DNA of 12,626 nucleotides from a bacterium (GCA_016703265.1 JADJCK010000013.1:1-12626), one strand, 5' to 3'; numbered from the stretch's first letter, positions 5,114 through 11,667 are shown. Made by a program: numbers and translations. The notes: generated by a model not told the origin, from the letters alone.

Positions 5114-6649
5114 GTGATTAGGGCTTTGAGTTACTTGCGAGTTTCGAGCAAAGAACAGAAACTTGAGGGCTTCTCTATTCCCGCCCAGCGCCAGTTGCTG
5201 CAAGACTACGCGCGGCACGCGGGGCTGACCGTGTCGGCCGAGTTCGAGGACATAGAAACGGCCAAGCAGTCGGGGCGCACCAATTTCAAAAACATGGTTG
5301 CTTACCTGCGGGCCAATCCGTCGTGCCGGCACCTCCTGGTCGAAAAGACCGACCGCCTCTACCGCAACATTCGCGATTGGGTGACCATCGATGAGCTGCC
5401 GCTCGTCGTCCACTTCGTCAAGGAAGGCGTCGTGCTGTCGCCGGAGTCTAGGTCGAACGAGAAGTTCATGCACGGGATCAAAGTCCTGATGGCCAAGAAC
5501 TTCATCGACAACCTCTCGGAAGAGACCAGCAAGGGGATGCTCGAAAAGGCGCGGCAAGGGATGTACCCCAGCGCGGCGCCGCTCGGCTATCTCAACGGCG
5601 GAAAAGGGGCGTCGATCTGCCAGGACCCGGAACGGGCGCACCTGGTTCGGCTGATGTTCGAGCGTTACGTCCAGCTCGGGGTGACGGCCACGCAGGCAGT
5701 GCGGGACGTTAACGAGCGGGGACTGACCACCAAAAAGGGTCACCCTCTGTACATCTCGACGGCCGAGATGATGCTCAAGAACCCGATCTACGTCGGGGAC
5801 TTCATGTGGAAGGGCGTCCGGTACGCGGGCCGTCACGAGCCGCTGGTTTCCCGCGAGCTGTTCGAGCGGGTCCAGATCAAGCTGGCCGGCGGGAACCGAT
5901 CCCGCCCGACGCGCCACGAGTTTGCGTTCCGGGGGATGCTCAAGTGCGGCCATTGCGGGGCTGCCATCACGGCCGAGATCATCAAGGGCCGGTACGTCTA
6001 CTATCGCTGCACCCGCAGGCGCGGCAGCTGTGCCGAGAAGGCCGTCCGCGAGGAAGATCTGGCCCGGCTCATGGGCGAGCCCCTGAAGCGGCTCAGGATG
6101 CCTCAGGAGTTGCTGGAGGACGTCCGGCAGGCGCTGCACGAGAGCCACGCCGACCAGCGGGCCTTCCAGGTGCAGGAGGCGTCACGGCTCACGGCTGAGA
6201 TCCTCAAGAACGAGGGGAAGCTGGGCCGGGTCTACGAGGACAAGCTCGACGGGCTGATCACGAGCGAATTCTGGCAGGCCAAGCACAACGAGCTGACGGC
6301 CAGACTGTCGGAGCTGCGCCGCCGGCAGGCCGCGCTCGGCTCGGCACAGGGCGACTACCTGGTGACCGGGGAGAGAATCCTCGAACTCTCGCAAAATGCT
6401 TATTCCCTTTACCTTACGATGAACAACGAGCAAAAGTCAGAATTATTGAAAACGGTGTGTTCGAACCTCACCCTTCAAGGCAATCTTGTCTTCCCGGTGT
6501 TCCACCAACCCTTTGACCTGCTTATCGATGGGATCGCTGCGAGCGAGTCGCAGACAAAAGAAAAGCGGCCCGGAAGGGCCGCGAATACAGATTGGCATCC
6601 CCGACGGGGCTCGAACCCGTGTTGCCGCCGTGAAAGGGCGGTGTCCTAA
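5114..6649 (+). CDS. Large serine recombinase (integrase of the element)
   Basis: A 511-aa large serine recombinase, which would integrate and excise the element through a covalent serine intermediate. The N-terminal resolvase domain (about 4-150) has SYLRVSS with the nucleophile at Ser11 and Arg9, and KTDRLYRN. The recombinase domain follows (about 165-265, with GYLNGG, NERGLTTKKG, NPIYVGDF). The zinc ribbon has Cys278, Cys281, Cys299 and Cys306 (KCGHCG, YRCTRRRGSC). A charged coiled coil spans about 335-420. The usual family tail ends near FHQPFDLLIDG (about 6535). The frame then continues for about 37 residues across the antisense of the tRNA-Glu terminator and into the tRNA (DWHPRRGSNPCCRRERAVS), stopping at 6647-6649. 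GTG 5114 follows AGGAG by 7 bases; the longer upstream frame has no Shine-Dalgarno. The 3' part from about 6385 is visibly more AT-rich than the body. Confidence 0.92.
   Translation: MIRALSYLRVSSKEQKLEGFSIPAQRQLLQDYARHAGLTVSAEFEDIETAKQSGRTNFKNMVAYLRANPSCRHLLVEKTDRLYRNIRDWVTIDELPLVVHFVKEGVVLSPESRSNEKFMHGIKVLMAKNFIDNLSEETSKGMLEKARQGMYPSAAPLGYLNGGKGASICQDPERAHLVRLMFERYVQLGVTATQAVRDVNERGLTTKKGHPLYISTAEMMLKNPIYVGDFMWKGVRYAGRHEPLVSRELFERVQIKLAGGNRSRPTRHEFAFRGMLKCGHCGAAITAEIIKGRYVYYRCTRRRGSCAEKAVREEDLARLMGEPLKRLRMPQELLEDVRQALHESHADQRAFQVQEASRLTAEILKNEGKLGRVYEDKLDGLITSEFWQAKHNELTARLSELRRRQAALGSAQGDYLVTGERILELSQNAYSLYLTMNNEQKSELLKTVCSNLTLQGNLVFPVFHQPFDLLIDGIAASESQTKEKRPGRAANTDWHPRRGSNPCCRRERAVS
6537..6553. 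repeat. Inverted repeat at the recombinase 3' end
   Basis: CTGCGA (6537-6542) and TCGCAG (6548-6553) flank GCGAG. It lies between the usual family C-terminus of the recombinase and the tRNA terminator, where a recombination site or the true element edge could be. Confidence 0.35.
6556..6582 (-). terminator. Rho-independent terminator of tRNA-Glu
   Basis: On the minus strand GCGGCCC pairs with GGGCCGC around a TTCC tetraloop (bases 6565-6582), followed by TTTTCTTTTG. It begins 11 bases after the tRNA CCA end. It lies inside the 3' end of the recombinase reading frame on the other strand. Whether it is host DNA or was brought by the element depends on where the crossover took place. Confidence 0.88.
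6592..6601. repeat. Candidate right attachment core at the tRNA-Glu 3' end
   Basis: TTGGCATCCC, covering the tRNA CCA, discriminator and first acceptor bases (complement), repeats 1823-1832. If this is the crossover core, the tRNA is kept whole by the element-borne copy and the terminator at 6556-6582 is element DNA. Confidence 0.4.
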
Positions 6650-6667
6650 CCACTAGACGACGGGGAC
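6593..6667 (-). tRNA. tRNA-Glu (anticodon TTC), CCA encoded
   Basis: A 75-nt tRNA that folds completely: acceptor GTCCCCG with CGGGGAT (one G-U), D-arm GTCTAGTGGTTAGGAC, anticodon stem CCGCC/GGCGG with loop CTTTCAC (anticodon TTC, complement at 6632-6634), T-arm ACGGG-TTCGAGC-CCCGT, discriminator G and genomic CCA. It closely follows the E. coli tRNA-Glu pattern. Its 3' end faces the mobile element, the typical arrangement for integration at a tRNA. The recombinase frame stops inside it on the opposite strand. Confidence 0.96.
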
Positions 6668-6687
6668 GCCTGATTCCGGAACCGCGT

Positions 6688-6716
6688 AAACTACCCTATC
6701 GCTCCCGAGATGTCAA
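6688..6716 (-). promoter_or_regulatory. Promoter of tRNA-Glu
   Basis: On the minus strand TTGACA (6711-6716), a 17-base spacer, then TAGTTT (6688-6693), 20 bases before the tRNA 5' end. The -35 is a perfect sigma-70-type hexamer. TAGTTT as -10 recurs in the dipeptidase promoter, and its TAnnTTT form also resembles the Bacteroidota -7 element. Confidence 0.72.
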
Positions 6717-6720
6717 ACGA

Positions 6721-6749
6721 GGCCCCGGAACCGGCAAGGTTCCGGGGCC
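6721..6749 (-). terminator. Terminator of the M20 dipeptidase gene
   Basis: GGCCCCGGAACC (6721-6732) pairs perfectly over 12 bases with GGTTCCGGGGCC (6738-6749) around a 5-base loop, 20 bases downstream of the dipeptidase stop. Only a weak T-run (TCGTTT on the minus strand) follows. It separates the dipeptidase from the tRNA promoter. Confidence 0.75.
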
Positions 6750-6769
6750 CCGTCGTTGAGGGCGGCCGT

Positions 6770-8140
6770 TCAGCGGGCAGCGGCCTCGACAAAGAGCAGG
6801 GCACTCGTGCGCGCGCCACGCCAGTAGTTATCCAGGTGGAACTTCTCGTTGGGGGAATGGGCGTTGTCGGTCGACAGGCCGTAGCCCAGCAGCAGCACCG
6901 GCGCCTTCAGGCAGTCCTGGAAGGTGCCCACGATGGGAATGCTGCCACCCTCTCGGATGAAGACCGGCTGTGCCCCGAAGCCGGCTTCCAGGGCGCGGAT
7001 GCCTGCCTGCATCATCGGCGAATCGCGCGGCACCAGCACCGGGTTCGCGTTGTGCAGGTTTTCCACCTCGACGGTGACGCCGGGCGGCGCCAGTTGCCGC
7101 ACCCAGTCGGCGAATGCCGCCGCGATCTTCGGCGGGTCCTGGTTCGGGACCAGGCGCATGGAGACCTTGGCCATGGCGTGCGCCGGGATGATGGTCTTGG
7201 CACCCTGCCCACCGTAGCCGCTGGTGATGCCGTTGACGTCGCAGGTGGGGCGGGCCCACATGCGTTCCAGCGTGGTGAAGCCCTCCTCGCCGGCGGGACC
7301 CGGGGCGCCGGTCTCGTCGCGCAGCACATCGTCGGTGTAGCCCAGCGCAGCGAAGGACCGACGCTCTTCGGCGTCGAGGTCGAGCACGGCGTCGTAGAAG
7401 CCGGGCACGGTGCAGCGCCCCTGGGCGTCCTTCAGCCCGGCGATGATCTGGGCCAGGGCATTGGCCGGGTTCTGCACGGTGCCGCCGTAACTGCCCGAGT
7501 GCAGGTCGCGTGACGGGCCCTTAACGCGGATCTCCATGTAGGCCAGGCCCTTCAGGCTGTAACAGATGCCGGGCGTGGTCTCGTTGTACAGCGCCGTGTC
7601 GGAGATGATCACCGCGTCACAGGCGAGCTTGGCCGCGTTGGCCTCCGTGTAGCGGGAGATGTGGTGGCCGCCGCATTCCTCCTCGCCCTCGATGATGAAC
7701 TTCAGGTTGACCGGCAGCTCCGTGCCCGTGCGCACATAGGCTTCAAGCGCCTTGAAGTGCGCGTAGAACTGGCCCTTGTCGTCCGTGGAGCCGCGGGCAT
7801 AGATGATCCCGTTCTCGATCCTGGGCTCGAACGGCGGCGTCTGCCACAGGTCGAGAGGGTCGACCGGCTGCACATCGTAGTGCCCGTACAGGAGCAGCGT
7901 GGGGCGGTCGGGCAGGGGCTTCGTGCGCGCGAAGACCAGCGGATGGCCGTCGCCTTCGACGATCTCGACTTCCAGGCCGAGTTCGCGCAGTTCGCTCGCG
8001 CAGAACTCGGCGGCGCGGCGGATATCGGGTGCGTGATCCGACTGCGAACTGATGCTGGGGATGCGCAACAGGTCGCACAGCTGGTCGACGTGCTTCTGCT
8101 GATGCGCCTGCAGGTAGGCGAGCACCGCGTCGAGGGCCAT
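6770..8140 (-). CDS. M20-family metallodipeptidase
   Basis: A 456-aa cytoplasmic dizinc peptidase of the M20 family (CNDP2/PepV-like dipeptidase branch), which hydrolyses dipeptides or related amide bonds. The metal site is complete: His87 in YGHYDVQPVD, bridging Asp120 in GSTDDKGQ, catalytic Glu153 and ligand Glu154 in EGEEECGG, Asp181 in ISDT, and His428 in NAHSPNEKF. The dimerisation/lid domain is at about 210-370 (DLHSGSYGG, SGYGGQGAKTIIP). Length is normal for the family and there is no signal peptide. The ATG (8138-8140) has a GGGAGA Shine-Dalgarno. It is a single transcription unit with its own promoter (8212-8240) and terminator (6721-6749). The exact substrate cannot be read from the sequence. 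Confidence 0.95.
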   Translation of the reverse strand: MALDAVLAYLQAHQQKHVDQLCDLLRIPSISSQSDHAPDIRRAAEFCASELRELGLEVEIVEGDGHPLVFARTKPLPDRPTLLLYGHYDVQPVDPLDLWQTPPFEPRIENGIIYARGSTDDKGQFYAHFKALEAYVRTGTELPVNLKFIIEGEEECGGHHISRYTEANAAKLACDAVIISDTALYNETTPGICYSLKGLAYMEIRVKGPSRDLHSGSYGGTVQNPANALAQIIAGLKDAQGRCTVPGFYDAVLDLDAEERRSFAALGYTDDVLRDETGAPGPAGEEGFTTLERMWARPTCDVNGITSGYGGQGAKTIIPAHAMAKVSMRLVPNQDPPKIAAAFADWVRQLAPPGVTVEVENLHNANPVLVPRDSPMMQAGIRALEAGFGAQPVFIREGGSIPIVGTFQDCLKAPVLLLGYGLSTDNAHSPNEKFHLDNYWRGARTSALLFVEAAAR

Positions 8141-8211
8141 GGCGTTCTCCCGGTCCGGATGTGGCGCGCGGCGGGGTCTGGCGCGCCTAGTTCAGCGGTT
8201 CGTACGCCGCC

Positions 8212-8240
8212 AAACTACCCTTGACACGCCGGGGTGTCGA
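8212..8240 (-). promoter_or_regulatory. Promoter of the M20 dipeptidase gene
   Basis: On the minus strand TCGACA (8235-8240), 17 bases, TAGTTT (8212-8217), about 70 bases before the start codon. It has the same spacing, the same -10 and the same preceding GGG as the tRNA-Glu promoter. Reading TAGTTTGG, it also fits the Bacteroidota TAnnTTTG element. Confidence 0.6.
8221..8240. promoter_or_regulatory. Facing -35-like hexamers (imperfect inverted repeat)
   Basis: TTGACAC (8221-8227, plus strand) and GTGTCGA (8234-8240) are inverted with one mismatch. The left half is a perfect -35 hexamer for the plus strand, facing the histone-fold gene, but no good -10 follows at 17 bases (GATTGT). It could be a divergent promoter or a regulator site shared by both genes. 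Confidence 0.3.
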
Positions 8241-8329
8241 GGCGATTGTGACCGGGTCGGCCGGCTACGTCCCGTTGCCGGCGCCTGATTTCGAGGCTGT
8301 CCGCCGCCTCCGGTCCGCCCGTGGCCGTC

Positions 8330-8345
8330 ATCGCCCGCGGGCGAT
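8330..8345. promoter_or_regulatory. Perfect 16-bp palindrome in the leader of the histone-fold gene
   Basis: ATCGCCCGCGGGCGAT is a perfect palindrome 66 bases upstream of the histone-fold gene start, in the non-coding gap. It has the size and symmetry of a dimeric regulator site, though palindromes are easier to get by chance in GC-rich DNA. Confidence 0.35.
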
Positions 8346-8411
8346 CGCACCGGTCGCCGCGCGGCGTGGCGGCGTCATCCTCACGTCCCACAGTCCAAGG
8401 GAGGAACCCAC

Positions 8412-8582
8412 ATGGCTGAAATGATCATCAGCAAGACGAAGACGAAGGAAGCCGTCAAGGAGTGCAACGTGTCCGGCGAATTCTACGACGCCCTGGACGC
8501 CAAGGTGCGCGAGTTGATCGTGGCCGCCGAGAAGCGCGCCCTCGAGAACGGTCGCAAGACCGTTCGCCCCTGCGACCTGTAG
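8412..8582 (+). CDS. Short bacterial histone-fold protein
   Basis: A 56-aa protein reading KTKTKEAVKECNVSGEFYD, ALDAKVRELIVAAEKRALE, NGRKTVRPCDL. The order is a short helix 1, a long helix 2 (about residues 20-45), then the RKTVxPxDL loop-strand, which is the conserved Arg-Thr motif of histone folds. Helix 3 is almost absent, as in the short bacterial histones such as Bdellovibrio Bd0055. The expected role is a dimeric DNA-binding nucleoid protein. The N-terminal ISKTK is basic. ATG 8412 follows AAGGGAGGA by 7 bases, a very strong Shine-Dalgarno, which fits high expression. It has a long leader with a palindrome and is followed by a hairpin at 8656, so it is probably monocistronic. The assignment rests on motif recognition in a very short protein. 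Confidence 0.82.
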   Translation: MAEMIISKTKTKEAVKECNVSGEFYDALDAKVRELIVAAEKRALENGRKTVRPCDL

Positions 8583-8896
8583 TCGCGGGCGGAGCCAGTC
8601 GCGCTGCGGCGCGGACCAGCGATCCGACGGAAGATCGAGCCGAGACATTGCTGCGAACGGGGGCCTGGAAAGGTCCCCGTTCTGCTTTGCGGGGACACCC
8701 GTGACCGGGCTGTCGCTCCCGGGCGACGGTGCGGACGCATCGCGCGGCACGGCATCGGCCAGGCGTTGGCCGGGCTGTCGCCGTGCAGATGACACCCGGC
8801 AGCCGCGTTACCAGCGCCGATGGTGCTTCCGGTTCCGCCGCGCAACCTGGCCGGCGTGCTCCTTGCGGGCGCTGTCCGCAGCAGCAGGGAGGCGGC
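8583..8896. other. Non-coding gap between the histone-fold gene and comM
   Basis: It holds the hairpin at 8656-8688 and no convincing gene. Open frames here read as Arg/Ala/Pro-rich noise, and the in-frame extension of comM upstream of 8897 has no family-like sequence. No recognisable promoter hexamers for comM were found. Confidence 0.6.
8656..8688 (+). terminator. Terminator-like hairpin after the histone-fold gene
   Basis: AACGGGGGCCT (8656-8666) pairs with AGGTCCCCGTT (8671-8681) around GGAA, 11 pairs with one G-U, followed by a weak T-run (TTCTGCTTT). A competing hairpin, GTCCCCG (8673-8679) with CGGGGAC (8690-8696), uses the same right arm. Confidence 0.65.
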
Positions 8897-10471
8897 ATGC
8901 CGGTACGGGTCAGGACGGGCGCGCTGGCGGGCATCGCGGGTTTGCCGGTCAGCGTCGAGGTGGTCATCAATCGCGGATTGCCCGGCTACCATCTGGTGGG
9001 ACTGCCGGGAACGGAGGTGCGCGAGAGCCGTGAGCGTGTGCTCTCGGCGTTGCGTCACGGCGGTGTGCGCGTGCCCCCCGGCCGCATCACGGTGAACCTG
9101 GCGCCCGCGGGTGTGCGCAAGAGCGGGGCATCGTTCGACCTGGCGATCGCGCTAGGCATTGCCGCCGCGGTGGAGGGCTGGTCGGTCGAAGGTGCCGTGG
9201 CAGCGCGACTGCGGTCGGTCTTCCTGGGTGAACTCTCGCTGTTCGGCGAACTGCGGCCCGTGCGCGGCCTGCTCCCGGTGTTGCTGGATGTGGCGGGACG
9301 CGGGCGGCGCACGGCCATCGTCCCGGCGATGCAGCTCCGGGAGGCGGAACTCGTGCCCGGCCTGCAGGTAGTGGCGGCGCGGGACCTGGCGGAGGTCCTC
9401 GACTGGTGTCGGCGTGGCAGAGAACCGGAACGTCCGGTACCTGCCTGCCGGCAGGAGCCTCGCGACGGCGCCGGAGCGCCGGCGTCCGGCAGCGTCGCCG
9501 CCGCCGACGGGGGGCAGGCGGCTGCGGCCGCGGTCGCGGCCTGCGCTGAACTCGCTCGCCTGACAGGGCAGGAACTGGCGCGCAAGGCCGCGGTGGTGGC
9601 TGCCACCGGGCGCCACAACCTGCTCCTGGTGGGGCCGCCGGGCGCCGGCAAGACGCGGCTGGCGCGCCTGCTGGCCGACCTGCAGCCGCCCCTGGAACCC
9701 GACGAGGCGCTGACGGTGACCCGTATCCACAGCGCCGCCGGGCTGCTGGCGATGTCGGCCCTGGCGGGCCGCCGCCCATGCCGCGCGCCGCACCATACAG
9801 TCACCCAGGCCGGGCTGCTGGGCGGCGGGCCGGGCCTGCGTCCGGGCGAAGTGACGTTGGCCCACGGCGGCCTGTTGTTCCTCGACGAATTGGCTGAATT
9901 CCAGCCCGCCGTTCTCGATGTGCTGCGGCAACCGCTGCAGGAAGGCCATGTCACGGTGTCGCGCGGCACCGGACACCGACGCTTCCCGGCCGCGTTCCAG
10001 CTGGTGGCGGCCAGCAACCCCTGCCGCTGCGGCTACCACGGCAGCAGCGTGCGTACCTGCCGTTGCCCGCCGCGTGAACGGACACGCTACCTGGGCCGGC
10101 TCTCCGGACCACTGCTCGATCGTATCGACCTTTTCGCGGAGATGTCGGTGTGGCGTGGGGCCTTCAGTGCACCGGCGCCTGCGCCTGTCGGCGCCGGATG
10201 GCGTGAGGTTCCCACCTGGGAGGTCATGGTCGCAGCACGCAGGCGCCTCGTGGCCTGGTCGCGCGAGGCAGGTGCGCCGCAGGCGGCAGGGAACGGCGCC
10301 TTCATGGACGAGGCGCGCCGGGCGCTCGGGCTGTCACTGCGCGCCGTGGTCCGCTGCCAGGCCGTGGCGGCCACGGTGGCTGCCCTTGACGCGGCGGTCG
10401 TCGTGGAGGAATCGCACCTGCGCGAGGCGCTTGAGTTCCGGCGGGAATTGCTGATCGACCCGGCGGGATGA
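8897..10471 (+). CDS. comM: ComM / YifB-family Mg-chelatase-like AAA+ ATPase
   Basis: A 524-aa protein with the layout of ComM, the hexameric helicase that drives branch migration of incoming DNA during natural transformation (established in Vibrio and Acinetobacter). The N-terminal Lon-C/ChlI-like domain (about 1-180) includes VVINRGLPGYHLVGLPG and KSGASFDLAIALG. A variable Ala-rich linker covers about 180-215. The AAA+ core has Walker A GPPGAGKT (246-253), APHHTVTQAGLLGGG, Walker B LLFLDE (Asp330, Glu331), NPCRCGYHG with a following CRC, and GPLLDRIDLF with the likely Arg finger at 409. The C-terminal Mg-chelatase lid domain ends near 520. ATG 8897 has GGGAGG 4 bases upstream and begins right at the family N-terminus. 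Length is slightly above the usual about 510 because of the linker. It is often present in non-competent bacteria, so competence is not proven. Confidence 0.96.
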   Translation: MPVRVRTGALAGIAGLPVSVEVVINRGLPGYHLVGLPGTEVRESRERVLSALRHGGVRVPPGRITVNLAPAGVRKSGASFDLAIALGIAAAVEGWSVEGAVAARLRSVFLGELSLFGELRPVRGLLPVLLDVAGRGRRTAIVPAMQLREAELVPGLQVVAARDLAEVLDWCRRGREPERPVPACRQEPRDGAGAPASGSVAAADGGQAAAAAVAACAELARLTGQELARKAAVVAATGRHNLLLVGPPGAGKTRLARLLADLQPPLEPDEALTVTRIHSAAGLLAMSALAGRRPCRAPHHTVTQAGLLGGGPGLRPGEVTLAHGGLLFLDELAEFQPAVLDVLRQPLQEGHVTVSRGTGHRRFPAAFQLVAASNPCRCGYHGSSVRTCRCPPRERTRYLGRLSGPLLDRIDLFAEMSVWRGAFSAPAPAPVGAGWREVPTWEVMVAARRRLVAWSREAGAPQAAGNGAFMDEARRALGLSLRAVVRCQAVAATVAALDAAVVVEESHLREALEFRRELLIDPAG

Positions 10472-10500
10472 TGCCGCCGACGGTCGCCGCCCCAAAGGAG

Positions 10501-10526
10501 AGCGGGCGACCCGTGGGCCGCCCGCT
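10501..10526 (-). terminator. Hairpin between convergent comM and the outer-membrane gene
   Basis: AGCGGGCG (10501-10508) pairs with CGCCCGCT (10519-10526); the loop can add CCC/GGG pairs. It lies 30 bases after the comM stop and 35 bases after the stop of the opposite gene. A weak T-run (CTCCTTTGG) follows on the minus strand only, so it serves that gene better, but it could act both ways. Confidence 0.55.
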
Positions 10527-10560
10527 GACTCGATGCGTGGAAGTGCGCCGGTGCGCAGGT

Positions 10561-11532
10561 CTAGAACGAGCCCTGGAAGCCCAGCGACCAGACCAGGTAG
10601 CTGATGTCCTCGGCCGCGAAGGCAGTGATCTGGCGCTCGTCGAAGGCGCCACCTTCCAGCACGGGGTATTCCACGAGCGGCACCAGCGTGGTGCCCTCGT
10701 CGGTCTCGAGGAAATACTCCGCAGGCTTGAACTCGATCGAGTTCATGTGATACGTGGCCTCGAGGCGGATGCTGACATTGCGCTCAGCCAGCAGGCGCAG
10801 GCCGCCTCCGAACGCGATGTCGTTCGAGCCGGCGGCGCCCGCCGTGAAGTCCGAGTTCATGTCGTACCAGATCTTGCCAACCTGTCCCGTCAGGTACGGA
10901 TGCCAGCGGCCCCCGCCGTCACCCGAGAAATTCAAGGGATAGATCAGCGCGTCCACGCCCGTCTGCAGCGTGATGAGCGAACGTGCCTCGGCGTCGAATT
11001 CGCCCAGCGCGGGATCTTCGTCGGGCACGGCGCCCGCTTCGTTCTTCCGCACGCGACGATTCTCGATCGTCGACGAGTACTCCGAAATCGACAGGCCGGC
11101 GAAGCCCTCGAGCGTCAGCCAGGGCTTCAGGTTGTAGCCCATGCGGATGACCGGGTTGAATGCCGTCTGGCCCTTGATCTTGACATCGCCCCAGTACGTC
11201 GACTCGGTCGTGTACTTGTAGATCATCTGCTCATGCTCAAGCAGCGTACTGGAAAGATTCATGAAACCGAGCGACATGCTCAGCTCAACTGTGCCGGGAC
11301 GGATACCGGGCACCCAGACCTCCTGCTCCTCGTCCTCGACATCGAGGTCCTGGGCAGCGTTGGCCGATTCGTGCTGCAGCTTGAAGGTCTTGAGCGGGCG
11401 CGCCGTCGGCGCAGCCTCGGGGGCAGGCGCAGCTTCGGGGGCAGGTGTCGGCGCCTGTGCGTTGGCAGCCGGCGCCAGCGTGGCGCCGAGGGCCAGGATG
11501 CAAAGGGCCATCAGAATACTCTTCACCGACAT
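10561..11532 (-). CDS. Outer-membrane beta-barrel protein
   Basis: A 323-aa exported protein. The signal peptide is MSVKSILMALCILALG...APAANA with probable cleavage before QAPTP. It is followed by a Pro/Ala-rich linker with repeated PAPEAA (about 25-45), then an acidic segment (DLDVEDEEQEVW), then a series of amphipathic strands (VELSMSLGFMNL, FNPVIRMGYNLKPWLTLEGF, HPYLTGQVGKIWYDM, IAFGGGLRLLAERNVSIRLEATYHM). It ends in YLVWSLGFQGSF, with the terminal Phe typical of a barrel assembly signal. Size fits an 8-12-strand barrel of the OmpA/OMP_b-brl kind with a periplasmic N-terminal linker. The ATG at 11530-11532 was chosen over the upstream in-frame ATG because it begins the signal peptide and has AGGAG 6 bases away. 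On the minus strand TTGACA (11618-11623) is a possible -35. Specific function is unknown. Confidence 0.86.
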   Translation of the reverse strand: MSVKSILMALCILALGATLAPAANAQAPTPAPEAAPAPEAAPTARPLKTFKLQHESANAAQDLDVEDEEQEVWVPGIRPGTVELSMSLGFMNLSSTLLEHEQMIYKYTTESTYWGDVKIKGQTAFNPVIRMGYNLKPWLTLEGFAGLSISEYSSTIENRRVRKNEAGAVPDEDPALGEFDAEARSLITLQTGVDALIYPLNFSGDGGGRWHPYLTGQVGKIWYDMNSDFTAGAAGSNDIAFGGGLRLLAERNVSIRLEATYHMNSIEFKPAEYFLETDEGTTLVPLVEYPVLEGGAFDERQITAFAAEDISYLVWSLGFQGSF

Positions 11533-11617
11533 GCAGGCTCCTGTGCGGGTCGTTGCCCGGGGACCGGCGGGGCAGGCAATCATGACGCCGCATCAATTTC
11601 AGGTGCGGGGCCTGAGG

Positions 11618-11623
11618 TGTCAA
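11618..11623 (-). promoter_or_regulatory. Possible -35 of the outer-membrane protein gene
   Basis: A perfect TTGACA on the minus strand, 86 bases before the start codon. The hexamer 17 bases on is GAAATT, a poor -10, so the promoter is only partly supported. Confidence 0.35.
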
Positions 11624-11667
11624 CCCTAACGGCCCGGGATTGTCCGCCGGCGGGGTTGTCCTTACTA

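Larger units (their letters stand above)
1823..6601. mobile_element. Probable integrated rolling-circle replicon (HUH Rep plus large serine recombinase) at tRNA-Glu
   Basis: The interval from the candidate left att to the tRNA-Glu 3' end holds a rolling-circle Rep, a large serine recombinase at the tRNA-proximal edge, and three or more accessory genes, all on the plus strand. GC content falls visibly below that of the flanking host genes, to about half in the cargo part. No coat, Zot, portal or other virion gene and no relaxase or coupling protein is seen. An integrative plasmid or satellite-like element is therefore a better fit than a complete inovirus or conjugative element. The right edge at the tRNA is better supported than the left edge. 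Confidence 0.65.

Noticed and set aside
4871..6148. A 425-aa minus-strand open frame opposite the recombinase
   Set aside because: It is the shadow of a clear serine recombinase; the translation is Leu/Arg/His-rich with no motifs.
1823..6601. A complete inovirus or conjugative element
   Set aside because: Rep and recombinase would fit, but no Zot-like ATPase, coat-like small membrane proteins, relaxase or coupling protein is present.
6710..7513. A 267-aa plus-strand frame opposite the M20 dipeptidase
   Set aside because: It is antisense to a gene with all metal ligands intact, and it begins in the terminator region. It is a GC-rich shadow frame.
8729..8896. A longer N-terminus for ComM
   Set aside because: The extension is Arg/Pro/Ala noise. 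The ComM family begins at MPVRVRTGALAGI, which has its own Shine-Dalgarno.
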